Translations under genes and position numbers: made by a program
NCBI GenBank assembly: GCA_022376925.1
Contig: JAIOJX010000002.1
Span: forward strand, 67,039,001-67,103,000
Reading direction: 5' to 3'
Length of the DNA: 64,000 nucleotides
Origin: Tragulus kanchil
Lineage: Eukaryota > Chordata > Mammalia > Artiodactyla > Tragulidae
In this document: piece by piece, positions 47,146 to 58,214 of the stretch
Layout of the letters: each line of letters starts with the position of its first letter
Numbering within the stretch: the first letter of the stretch is position 1
Notes under the pieces: model-generated
Told to the model about the DNA's origin: nothing
The model's database searches: none
Seen by the model: only the letters and a program-made list of their open reading frames with translations

Positions 47146-49269
47146 ACATGTGTATCAGTGAGAACAGCATCTTAATCCTGTCAGTGTCTAAGATCCCTAA
47201 TGAAGTAGAAAGGTAAAGAATAATGATATAACCATAACTTGTTAAAGCAGAAGAATTTGGGTAACCAAAATTGTAATTGTGAATTACTTTCATTTTTTTC
47301 AGACTCTCCATTGGGTTTTCTAACTTTTAGACCTTTCCTCACACTGTTCTACTCTTTTCCAACTATTAAAATTCTATCCATACTTTAGATCCAACTCTCT
47401 GTAAAACCTTTCTGGACGAGTCTATAAAAAATGATTGTTTCTTTTTTACGTGAACTTCATGGCTTCCAGCCATCTTTATGTTGTCCTGATCACGGAGGGA
47501 GAGCAGTGAGTGGTCTTGAAGAGAGATCTCAGTTTCCTACCCAGGAATTAAACCTAAGTAACCTGGATGAAAACCAGGAGTTCTAGCCACTGAAACACCA
47601 GGGACTAGAGACCAGAAGCAAAATGACCCTGTCTCTTTCCCATATTTGAAAGCAAGGATGTTTCAAGGAGGCATTAACTGTAAAAAAGGTACAAAGTTCA
47701 TTATTAGAGACATGGTACAATGTATGGAAGAGCACACATGAAAACAGTTTGCTTAATCAACTCAGAAGCAGGGCAGAGATACATACCCGCACACCCAGAG
47801 AGAAGGAGATATGGGCCTCCTCCCTAAGGAGGTGAAGCGCTGTAAGTCAGAAAGCAGGCAGAGAGACTCCTGGAGAGAAGTGTGAGTCTCCCAAGTGAGG
47901 AGGAGTGCAGTACAGAGATGATGTAAATCTCTTGTATAGGACAGTCCTTCTGGGTCTTTGTTTACTTTAGCCAGTTATTTTGTTTCTTCATATCTGACTG
48001 GTCTATGGATCTTCCCCCAGATGCATGTTCAACTTTTTGCTAAGATGAATCCTACTGCAGAGGCCTACGGGTGCATGTCCACATTTACTCTGGAGTAGGG
48101 AACCCCTCCCTTTTCGACCCCCAAGGAGCCTACTTGCGCATGTGGAGACAGGGAAGTCTTCCTTGACCTCAGGAGTTTTTTGAGTAGCCTTTACCACTAA
48201 CTTTATCCTTGGAGTGCTCATTTACTAAAGAATAAAACATGTGTATCAGTGAGAACAGCATCTTAATCCTGTCAGTGTCTAAGATCCCTAATGAAGTAGA
48301 AAGGTAAAGAATAATGATATAACCATAACTTGTTAAAGCAGAAGAATTTGGGTAACCAAAATTGTAATTGTGAATTACTTTCATTTTTTTCAGACTCTCC
48401 ATTGGGTTTTCTAACTTTTAGACCTTTCCTCACACTGTTCTACTCTTTTCCAACTATTAAAATTCTATCCATACTTTAGATCCAACTCTCTGTAAAACCT
48501 TTCTGGACGAGTCTATAAAAAATGATTGTTTCTTTTTTACGTGAACTTCATGGCTTCCAGCCATCTTTATGTTGTCCTGATCACGGAGGGAGAGCAGTGA
48601 GTGGTCTTGAAGAGAGATCTCAGTTTCCTACCCAGGAATTAAACCTAAGTAACCTGGATGAAAACCAGGAGTTCTAGCCACTGAAACACCAGGGACTAGA
48701 GACCAGAAGCAAAATGACCCTGTCTCTTTCCCATATTTGAAAGCAAGAATGTTTCAAGGAGGCATAAACTGTAAAAAAAAGGTACAAAGTTCATTATTAG
48801 AGACATGGTACAATGTATGGAAGAGCACACATGAAAACAGTTTGCTTAATCAACTCAGAAGCAGGGCAGAGATACATACCCGCACACCCAGAGAGAAGGA
48901 GATATGGGCCTCCTCCCTAAGGAGGTGAAGCGCTGTAAGTCAGAAAGCAGGCAGAGAGACTCCTGGAGAGAAGTGTGAGTCTCCCAAGTGAGGAGGAGTG
49001 CAGTACAGAGATGATGTAAATCTCTTGTATAGGACAGTCCTTCTGGGTCTTTGTTTACTTTAGCCAGTTATTTTGTTTCTTCATATCTGACTGGTCTATG
49101 GATCTTCCCCCAGATGCATGTTCAACTTTTTGCTAAGATGAATCCTACTGCAGAGGCCTACGGGTGCATGTCCACATTTACTCTGGAGTAGGGAACCCCT
49201 CCCTTTTCGACCCCCAAGGAGCCTACTTGCGCATGTGGAGACAGGGAAGTCTTCCTTGACCTCAGGAGT
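47146..49269. repeat. Local direct duplication 17 (offset 1,091-1,093)
   Basis: Copy one is 47146-48176 and copy two 48237-49269. Copy one overlaps the end of duplication 16, so its first 270 bases occur three times (46071, 47146 and 48237). Differences include substitutions near 47658 and 47676 and a two-base A-run gain in copy two near 48772. The 60-base stretch after copy one includes text that lies 34 bases further on after copy two. Confidence 0.96.
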
Positions 49270-49415
49270 AGGCACCTTATCTCATTACTTTAGCAGAGCT
49301 CAGCCTTTACCACTAACTTTATCCTTGGAGTGTCTGGGTAAGAACAAAGCTTGAATTTTACTCCACTTGACAAATACCCAGAGGCCTACTGCCTCCAACC
49401 TTAGTCTTCTGCCAA
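47440..49415 (+). repeat. Probable ruminant LTR/ERV-derived repeat
   Basis: This higher-GC stretch ('cttcatggcttccagccatc', 'agaaggagatatgggcctcc', 'gcgctgtaagtcagaaagca', 'cttgacctcaggagtaggc', 'actgcctccaaccttagtc') resembles a ruminant-specific repeat that I associate, without certainty, with LTR or endogenous-retrovirus material. No gag, pol or env frame is visible and I cannot fix the LTR ends. It is spread over both copies of duplication 17 and runs into duplication 18. Confidence 0.4.
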
Positions 49416-51680
49416 AAAAATTATACATATGTGTTTATAAATATGTATATCTTATTTAAAAATATATGGCATCCTCAACTGAATTTTAAATTTTAAAGAC
49501 AAGGGATTCTATATTTTCCATTTTCCTCATAACATATATCTACTGAACATGCACTTAATTGGCATTCAATTAAGTGAATTGATTAGTGATTGATTAGTGA
49601 TTATGTACATTTGAAAACTCTGGAGTTGGAAACCAAAGTAAAAATAAAGGTATTACCAAAGGTAATAAAAGGTATTTCTTATTGTGAAAGAACTGTGTCT
49701 ATAACAAGCTGAAGGAAATTCCTTATTATTCCTCCTTATTTTGGTTATCTCTCAAATAATCTTATTCAGATTTATTTCACAATTTTTTAACATACCAGAA
49801 AAAAAAGTTAATTTATTAGTTTAAACTGGCAAGACAGATGTATACCAACATAAATTATTCTGTTTAGTTTGGTGTATTTTTAAAGCATTTAAGAGTTTCT
49901 ACAAGCCTTTCCCACAGAATGTTTTTTCTTTTTAGTGAAACTCTGGAGGGAGAAAGGTGAAGGGTAATAGGTGAGGATAGATAAGAAATTAGACGTGTGT
50001 TTCTCACAGGTCAGCAAGTGGTGTGACTTTGATTTGGATGCCTAAAGCTTATCTCACACACTTGTGAATCATTTGGAAGAGGGAACACATAGATTTTAAA
50101 CTGCTAACTGCAGCAGAACCCACACGTGAGAAGGTAGCAGTGAAACATGAAAGCAGGGAACCAAGTTTTATAATTTTGCATTTGTGTTTTAAATTTTTTC
50201 CCTAACTGCGTTCATACCATAAAGAACAAATCAAAATATGATGAGGTAGATATATCTATATAGTCATGCGATGAGATCACATTTAAATACTAACATATTT
50301 CTTTCCAGTACTCCCTTGAAAGTATTTTCATCTATTGCTTTCCAATTCACACATAGCTTTACTCTTCCCTTCTCAGTACTAAAAATTCTTTTGGACCATG
50401 CAAATTTTCTTTTCCAAATAAAACATGAAATTATATATTGCAAAAAAAATAGCTTGTAAGGTATAGCAGTTGAAATGTTTGCAGGGTATGGACTAAGAAC
50501 AAAGCTTGAATTTTACTCCACTTGACAAATACCCAGAGGCCTACTGCCTCCAACCTTAGTCTTCTGCCAAAAAAATTATACATATGTGTTTATAAATATG
50601 TATATCTTATTTAAAAATATATGGCATCCTCAACTGAATTTTAAATTTTAAAGACAAGGGATTCTATATTTTCCATTTTCCTCATAACATATATCTACTG
50701 AACATGCACTTAATTGGCATTCAATTAAGTGAATTGATTAGTGATTGATTAGTGATTATGTACATTTGAAAACTCTGGAGTTGGAAACCAAAGTAAAAAT
50801 AAAGGTATTACCAAAGGTAATAAAAGGTATTTCTTATTGTGAAAGAACTGTGTCTATAACAAGCTGAAGGAAATTCCTTATTATTCCTCCTTATTTTGGT
50901 TATCTCTCAAATAATCTTATTCAGATTTATTTCACAATTTTTTAACATACCAGAAAAAAAAGTTAATTTATTAGTTTAAACTGGCAAGACAGATGTATAC
51001 CAACATAAATTATTCTGTTTAGTTTGGTGTATTTTTAAAGCATTTAAGAGTTTCTACAAGCCTTTCCCACAGAATGTTTTTTCTTTTTAGTGAAACTCTG
51101 GAGGGAGAAAGGTGAAGGGTAATAGGTGAGGATAGATAAGAAATTAGACGTGTGTTTCTCACAGGTCAGCAAGTGGTGTGACTTTGATTTGGATGCCTAA
51201 AGCTTATCTCACACACTTGTGAATCATTTGGAAGAGGGAACACATAGATTTTAAACTGCTAACTGCAGCAGAACCCACACGTGAGAAGGTAGCAGTGAAA
51301 CATGAAAGCAGGGAACCAAGTTTTATAATTTTGCATTTGTGTTTTAAATTTTTTCCCTAACTGCGTTCATACCATAAAGAACAAATCAAAATATGATGAG
51401 GTAGATATATCTATATAGTCATGCGATGAGATCACATTTAAATACTAACATATTTCTTTCCAGTACTCCCTTGAAAGTATTTTCATCTATTGCTTTCCAA
51501 TTCACACATAGCTTTACTCTTCCCTTCTCAGTACTAAAAATTCTTTTGGACCATGCAAATTTTCTTTTCCAAATAAAACATGAAATTATATATTGCAGAT
51601 GTGAATTCTTTAGATTAAAAAATAGGATCACAGTTAAGGCTTAAAGATAAGGTATAGCAGTTGAAATGTTTGCAGGGTAT
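49339..51680. repeat. Local direct duplication 18 (offset 1,155)
   Basis: Copy one is 49339-50442 and copy two 50494-51597. After these, 32 more bases beginning 'aaggtatagcagttgaaatg' match again (about 50458-50489 and 51650-51680). Between, copy one has 15 bases where copy two has about 52. Apart from the first 75 bases it is unique AT-rich sequence without a gene. Confidence 0.96.
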
Positions 51681-53378
51681 ACTTTATCAATTATGTATCA
51701 CTTAATATCCCCAATGTGCTTAGTCTGTTGCCCACTATACAAAATACATCTCGTTGAATTATTTTCCTCATGGGGAAACCTATTCATTTTTAAGATTCTC
51801 TGCTAAATATTAACCTGGAAACAAGCTTAATTTTACTGAAGGGCTGTTGTAGGTAAGAAGTCTGATATGTCTAAAAAGACATGCTTTCTATTTGGAAAAT
51901 ACCAACTACATCTAACTTCAAACAAACAACATTCTTCAAATGCAGGAATAGTATGTAAGAGTTACATAGTAGGTCAAGTATACTTAATGTAAACTTTATG
52001 TTCATTCTAAACCACAGAAGAACAATTAGGGCATAATGAAATCACTGAATAATGTGGCCAATTTACTTGATGACCGTAGATATTAAGACCTGCTTTACTG
52101 TGAGCCAGAATCAAGATGGTTTTACTGGGCAACAATTAAACATCTCATCCATCCTCCTTCATTAGCCCCATTGATGACTCCAGGCAAAATTCTTTTGAAA
52201 TGATAGCATCCATTATTCTATCATCATCTATTATTCTAACCATCATCCATTATTCTACCATCATCCAGTACTCTAACATCATTTTCTACGTTGTTTACGT
52301 TATTACACATCTCAAATATATATATATATATATTTGATAAAGCATTATTTATGTTTATCCCTATATTGGGGAAACCAAGAGTGCTATTATGTGACTTAAA
52401 ATGAAATCCTCAAATTAGGTTTTGCTCTGAATTTCCCTCTTGTGATTCAAAATTTTATGATATCATGTACCTTTTTATTTCATTTATTTATTGTCATTTT
52501 GTTGGCCTACACGTGTAGCAAAAATTTAAAGAGATACCTGATCCTTTGATGAGCTGTGAAGAGCTATTTTCCATATTAATGTTTCCCATGTAAAAGGTTG
52601 TGCTTAAGTTATTTGTTTGTGCTGTGTACAGTCAAGTCATTTTAGTGGTGTTGGTGCCTCATTAAATGTGGCATTATTTTCTCACTACTTTTCCCAAGGT
52701 TTTTGGCAGCTAAAAGTGAGAGTGGCTGAGGAGTGCCTGGGACCAGTGACCTGATGGCTGAAAGATTGTTGAGAATCTGATATGGGCCATGGTGATATAC
52801 AGTGTTATCATCCTTCCTAGCTCTTGAGTGAAGACAAGAGGCTATGGCAGTGAGATTTCCAATTGTTTAAATGTATGCTGTAAAAATTGAATGTTTTTCC
52901 TTTGCTGGAACCCTTATATATATACAACCTGTCCATTACTCACTTTATACATTTTATTATCACTTCATACTTTATTTTCTTCCTTTGACCTCGGGAAGAT
53001 TCCCAAGTAATTCTAAAACCCATTAGTATCTCTGAACACTCACCAAAAAATCTATAAATGATCTTTAATGGTCATTACTAATCGGTATTAAGCAATCTTG
53101 GACGGGCTAGAAGTTATCATATGGAGACTTTAAAAAAATATTTAATATGTGAATTCTCTTATTCTCTTTTGTTAATGCTATCATTTTCCTTTTGAGTATC
53201 TAAGAATGATTCAACATTTTTACCACTTATTAAAATCGATATAATAATTGAGCACATTCCATTTTCACTTTCCATGATTACAGTATGTTGGATATTAAAA
53301 TAAGGAAGTTGCTGTTATAATTACAAAGAAGGCAAGGAATCCTTTTGATTAGTTTTCCTCACCCCCACTCCACACACA
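51681..53378. other. Unique sequence with simple repeats, no gene recognised
   Basis: This region is unduplicated. It contains a short imperfect minisatellite (52207-52291) and a brief AT run (52316-52333). No long frame or recognised element was found. Confidence 0.6.
52207..52291. repeat. Short imperfect minisatellite
   Basis: About four to five imperfect units of 16-20 bases built around 'catccattattctaccat' lie head to tail, with substitutions such as 'catctattattctaacc' and 'catccagtactctaac'. Confidence 0.8.
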
Positions 53379-55575
53379 CTTCTGTTGGTTTCTTGAGTAA
53401 CAGCAGCTGTAGACAAAGTGCTTAGTGATACTGAGTTTAGATATGGTTTCCAGCTCCTGTAGGCACTTGTACCATGTGAGGAATGATCTATAATCTTGTG
53501 GGATATAGTGTAACACATAAAGAGGGAGCTTAGTATAATACAGATGGAGTTCAAATCCTAGTTCCACCATAATCCTAGTTCTGTAATTTGGGGAAGTCTC
53601 CTGTAAAGTAAGGTTGATGCTAATACTGACTATGTATGGTTGATAAAGAATAAATGGATAATGAATAAAAACTTCCAGCGTAATTCCTATTATGCATTAA
53701 GCGCTCAGTAAGGTTGTTACTCTTATTCCCACTTTTGTGTTCAAGAAGATACATTGAGAAAGACTTCTCACACTCAAAGGGCAGGACCCGTGTGCAATAT
53801 GGTCACAATAGGAGTACAGCAAAAAAGTTAAAAACAAATTCCCCAAATGAGAGATGAAAATTTTCACCAAGCCTACAGGATGAGGAATGATGTTGTTTAT
53901 TGGGACTTATTAAAAGACAAAAGCAACTATGCAAATAGAGTCACAGAAGAGTTTGAAGTTTTATTCTCTGAGCTTTGCTCAGTATTGTCACATAATTTAG
54001 TACATTAGCAGCTAATCTCAACAAAAGTGGAAATTTTTGCCTCCAATGTATTCCAGTGTTGCAACCACCCCTGTTTCGAAGCTATAACCCTAATTCAAAC
54101 CAATTTGTCATCATTTAGAGTTATAGCAAAAGGATTTTCTGAAGATACCATTTCAGTCCATAAAAGTTGAGGGTCTTTATCCTCCTAAGTATGTTTAAGC
54201 ACAACAGGCATGATGAAGAGGTTTGTGTAAATGCTTTCCACATTGACCGTGGGAGCTTGGCACAGTGGTTCAGTTCAGTCTCTCAGTCATGTGCAACTCT
54301 TTGTGACCTCATGGACTGCAGCACACCAGGCTTCTTTGTCCTCCTTCATCTCCTGGAGCCTGCTCAAACTCATGTCCATTGACTCAGTGGTGCCATCCAA
54401 CTATCTTGGCCTCTGTCATCCCCTTCTCCTTTTCCTTCTATCTTTCCCAACATCAGAAAGGAAGATCCTTTGATATTTCACGCAATCCACACACCCCTTC
54501 TGTTGGTTTCTTGAGTAACAGCAGCTGTAGACAAAGTGCTTAGTGATACTGAGTTTAGATATGGTTTCCAGCTCCTGTAGGCACTTGTACCATGTGAGGA
54601 ATGATCTATAATCTTGTGGGATATAGTGTAACACATAAAGAGGGAGCTTAGTATAATACAGATGGAGTTCAAATCCTAGCTCCACCACAACCCTAGTCCT
54701 GTAATTTGGGAAGTCTCCTGTAAAGTAAGGTTGATGCTAATACTGACTATGTATGGTTGATAAAGAATAAATGGATAATGAATAAAAACTTCCAGCGTAA
54801 TTCCTATTATGCATTAAGCGCTCAGTAAGGTTGTTACTCTTATTCCCACTTTTGTGTTCAAGAAGATACATTGAGAAAGACTTCTCACACTCAAAGGGCA
54901 GGACCCGTGTGCAATATGGTCACAATAGGAGTACAGCAAAAAAGTTAAAAACAAATTCCCCAAATGAGAGATGAAAATTTTCACCAAGCCTACAGGATGA
55001 GGAATGATGTTGTTTATTGGGACTTATTAAAAGACAAAAGCAACTATGCAAATAGAGTCACAGAAGAGTTTGAAGTTTTATTCTCTGAGCTTTGCTCAGT
55101 ATTGTCACATAATTTAGTACATTAGCAGCTAATCTCAACAAAAGTGGAAATTTTTGCCTCCAATGTATTCCAGTGTTGCAACCACCCCTGTTTCGAAGCT
55201 ATAACCCTAATTCAAACCAATTTGTCATCATTTAGAGTTATAGCAAAAGGATTTTCTGAAGATACCATTTCAGTCCATAAAAGTTGAGGGTCTTTATCCT
55301 CCTAAGTATGTTTAAGCACAACAGGCATGATGAAGAGGTTTGTGTAAATGCTTTCCACATTGACCGTGGGAGCTTGGCACAGTGGTTCAGTTCAGTCTCT
55401 CAGTCATGTGCAACTCTTTGTGACCTCATGGACTGCAGCACACCAGGCTTCTTTGTCCTCCTTCATCTCCTGGAGCCTGCTCAAACTCATGTCCATTGAC
55501 TCAGTGGTGCCATCCAACTATCTTGGCCTCTGTCATCCCCTTCTCCTTTTTCCTTCTATCTTTCCCAACATCAGA
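53379..55575. repeat. Local direct duplication 19 (offset 1,117-1,118)
   Basis: Copy one is 53379-54457 and copy two 54497-55575, with a 39-base spacer that reads as a degraded form of 53330-53378. A cluster of substitutions near 53559-53590 separates the copies, plus indels at a G run and a T run. The right end of the unit is the 3' end of an antisense BovB. Confidence 0.97.
53545..53740 (+). repeat. MIR element
   Basis: The order 'agttcaaatcctagttcca', 'cctgtaaagtaaggttgat', 'attaagcgctcagtaaggt' follows the sense MIR consensus. It recurs at about 54662-54857. Confidence 0.7.
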
Positions 55576-55962
55576 CTCTTTTCCCATGAGTCGTCACTTC
55601 ACAGCAGGTGTCCAAAGTATTGGAGCTTCAGTTTCAGCATCAATCCTTCCAATGAATATTCAAGGTTGATTTCCTTTAGGATTGACTGGTTTGATCTCCT
55701 TGCAGTCCAAGGGACACTTAAGAGCCTTCTCCAAGACCACAGTTGAAAGGCATCAGTTCTTCAGTACTCAACCTTCTTTATGGTCCAGCTCTCACATCCA
55801 TACATGACTACATGGAAAACCATAGCATTGACTGTATGGACTTTTGTTGGCAAAATGATGTCTTTGCTTTTGAATACTCTGTCTAGGTTTGTCATAGCTT
55901 TTCTTCCAAGGAGCAAGTATCTTTTAATTTCATGGCTGCAGTCACCATCTGTAGTGGCATAG
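55386..55962 (-). pseudogene. BovB ORF end and 3' tail, antisense
   Basis: The plus strand reads the reverse complement of the BovB 3' part: 'ggttcagttcagtctctcag' tail, then the coding stretch including 'ccagctctcacatccatac' and 'tggacttttgttggcaaaa', up to about 55962. It is 5'-truncated with frame breaks. The first 190 bases also occur at 54269-54457 as the end of duplication copy one. Confidence 0.87.
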
Positions 55963-56047
55963 TGTAAATAGTGGGATAGCTTTAAGACAATTTGTGTAAT
56001 AAAGATCTTTCCACTTACCCAAATTTGATTTGTAACATATAGACAGG

Positions 56048-56255
56048 TGGCTACCCTGGTAGCTCACATAGTAAAGAATCTGCTTGCAATGGGAGAAACC
56101 CAGGTTCAATTCCAGTGTCGGGAAGATCCCTTTGAGAAGTGAATAGAAACCCATTCTAGTATTGTTGCGTGGAGAATTCCATTAACAGAGGAGCCTGGTG
56201 GGCTATAGTCTGTGGAGCCACAAAGAGTCATATATGACTGAGTGACTAACACACA
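56048..56255 (+). mobile_element. Bov-tA SINE with target-site duplication
   Basis: The head 'ggctaccctggtagctcac', B-box-like 'aggttcaattccagtgtcg' and body 'ccattctagtattgttgcg' identify a diverged Bov-tA that ends in a CA-rich tail. Repeats acata(t/c)agacaggtg before the head (about 56036-56049) and after the tail (about 56260-56274) look like its target-site duplication. Confidence 0.87.
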
Positions 56256-56514
56256 CACACATACAGACAGGTGTGCTTCTACTAGCAGGCCACCCTATAG
56301 TGTCTATTAGACTAGTTACTCTTAGCTACCTATTGGAGAGATTGAGCAAAAGGAGACTATCACAGTGAAGGTCCTTCCATGCCTGAGGAGAATGATGCCT
56401 GAGAAAGAACTTGGTGCTTCTGGATCCTATCATTTTTTGACTTAGAATTCTTTGGGGTTAGTTCCTTCCCCGGTTACATCATCAAAGAAAATAATGAAAG
56501 ACGTAGTATAGCCT

Positions 56515-56745
56515 GGTAAGTTGGTTAAGCATTCTATATCTGAAGTCAGAGTTACTGGATTTAAAGTCTACCTTAGTCACATTTATGCCTGGTGAACATG
56601 GAAAATCTTTTAGTTCCTTAACTCTATAATTTCTTCATCTTCAAAAGGATACCTAACTCATAGGTTTGTCTGTGTGTATAAAAAGAATAATGAAAGTAAA
56701 AGACTTAACTCATTTATTGGAACACTAGATGCTCAACAAATTAAG
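56515..56745 (+). repeat. MIR element
   Basis: It follows the sense MIR order, with 'ggttaagcattctatatct', 'ttccttaactctataattt' and 'ttcatcttcaaaaggatac', and ends near 'aacactagatgctcaacaa'. Confidence 0.7.
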
Positions 56746-57040
56746 GTCATTTTTTGGAGCACTGTTGGTTCTGTATTGGAAAGCTATTCTGGTGAGAAAC
56801 AATTTTCTTTGAGTTAAATGTAGTGGTAGTGGGATCCTTCAGGAACCAGAGAATTAAGAACATGAAGGAGCATACCCTAACTAGCACTTAGGGCTGAAAG
56901 AATAATGGCAAGATAGTGTCTAAGTGTCTACATTATCTAAGATGCCCAGCAAATCAAACTTACTGTATCGATTCCTTGAATTCTCAGAATAGTGATGAGA
57001 CATTGTCCATCAGTCCAGCAAAACCCCTTTGTCTATGATC

Positions 57041-57427
57041 TTGGATACTAGTATAGGAAGAATTGTGTCCTCTCAGTACCTCAGAATGTGACTTTATTTG
57101 GAGATAGGATCTTTGGAGAGGTAATCAAGTTAAAATGAGATCCTTAAGGTTGGCCCTAATCCAGTATGACCGGTGTCCTTATAGAAAAGGGGAAATTTGG
57201 ACATAGAGATAGGATACAGGGAGAATTCTGTGTGGAGAGTCATAAGGTGATGACAGCCATCCACAAGCAAAGGAGGGAGGTCTGGGACAGATTTCGCCCT
57301 TACAGCGCTCACAAGGAACCAGTACTGCTGAGGCCTTGGATTTTGGAATGTGAGACAATAAATTTTCTGTTGTTTGTCTCCCTGTGCATGGTATTTTTTT
57401 TTTATGACAACCCTAGAGAACTAGTAT
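57041..57427 (+). repeat. MLT1/MST-type LTR (ERVL-MaLR), solitary
   Basis: This is an old solo LTR of the MaLR group. Diagnostic order: 'gtacctcagaatgtgactt', 'ggagataggatctttggag', 'ggccctaatccagtatgac', 'tgtccttatagaaaagggg', then a polyadenylation signal in 'gacaataaattttctgttg' and the end 'atgacaaccctagagaact'. It has no internal retroviral genes and many substitutions. Confidence 0.85.
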
Positions 57428-58005
57428 GGATAGTTAATAAAAATGCCCCACCACTGTAAATGTCCTAAAATGGAATTGGTGAGAATATTAGAGGTATAGG
57501 TAGTATGTGAAAGAAGCAAGACCTCCTAGGTTACAAAGCCATAGTCACAGATACCAAGCCTGGAAACGCATCTCAAGGGTGTCTCAAGGCATGCCAGTTT
57601 GGAAGTGGTTTAGTCCTGTTAAGTCACATGGTGAAAAGAGAATGCCAGGACTTTCCCCAACTTCAGTTTTCCAAAGGTTTTTGAACCATAGTGGGTATAA
57701 CCTTTTCACAGTTGGTACTAAAAGCATGATCATAGGATTCGAGTTGTTTAGGTAGGCACTTGCATTTGTTTTGAGACCACTGGGAAGGGGAAAGGGAAGG
57801 TGTGAAATTCTTTATGTTAGTCTTAGTCTTTTAGAATGACTGCAGCCATTTTGACTTCATGGAAAAAGCCTCTGTGTAGATCAGTTGCAGGTGATTAGAA
57901 ACATCAGATAGAAATATTTCTACTTTGAGAGATCCAGGCCACCAGAGTTGTAGATAGTTGTATGAAAATTAGTAGCATTCATCTAGTCTTTTGTCAGATA
58001 TTTAT
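57428..58005. other. Unique sequence, with a 55-base motif repeated downstream
   Basis: No gene is recognised. The stretch at 57823-57876 recurs with few changes at 58779-58833 (see findings). Confidence 0.55.
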
Positions 58006-58214
58006 TGAGCTCTGGTGGCTCAGATGGTAAAGAATATACAGGAGGCTTCTGTAAAGCCGGAACCTGGGTTCAGTCTCTGGGTTGGGAGGATCCTCTGGAG
58101 AAGGGAATGGCAACCCACTCCAGTATTCTTACCTGGAGAATCCCATGGACAGAGACGCCTGGTGGGCTACAGTCCATGGGCTCACAAAGAGTTGGACAAA
58201 ACTGAGTGACTTAC
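58006..58214 (+). mobile_element. Bov-tA SINE
   Basis: The head 'gctctggtggctcagatgg', body 'tggcaacccactccagtat' and end 'gagttggacaaaactgagtg' identify it. It appears to have inserted into an old repeat, since 'agatatttattgag' precedes it and 'gacttgcagtctaaagagg' follows in the style of an ancient SINE. Confidence 0.88.

Larger units (their letters stand above)
45271..47416. repeat. Local direct duplication 16 (offset 1,088-1,090)
   Basis: Copy one is 45271-46326 and copy two 46361-47416, with a 34-base spacer. Indels sit in a G/C run (45325) and near the right end of copy one (46309-46316). The unit contains a sense BovB tail and a sense Bov-tA SINE. Confidence 0.97.

Noticed and set aside
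57041..57427. Complete endogenous retrovirus at the MaLR LTR
   Set aside because: Only one old LTR is visible; no internal region or partner LTR was found nearby.
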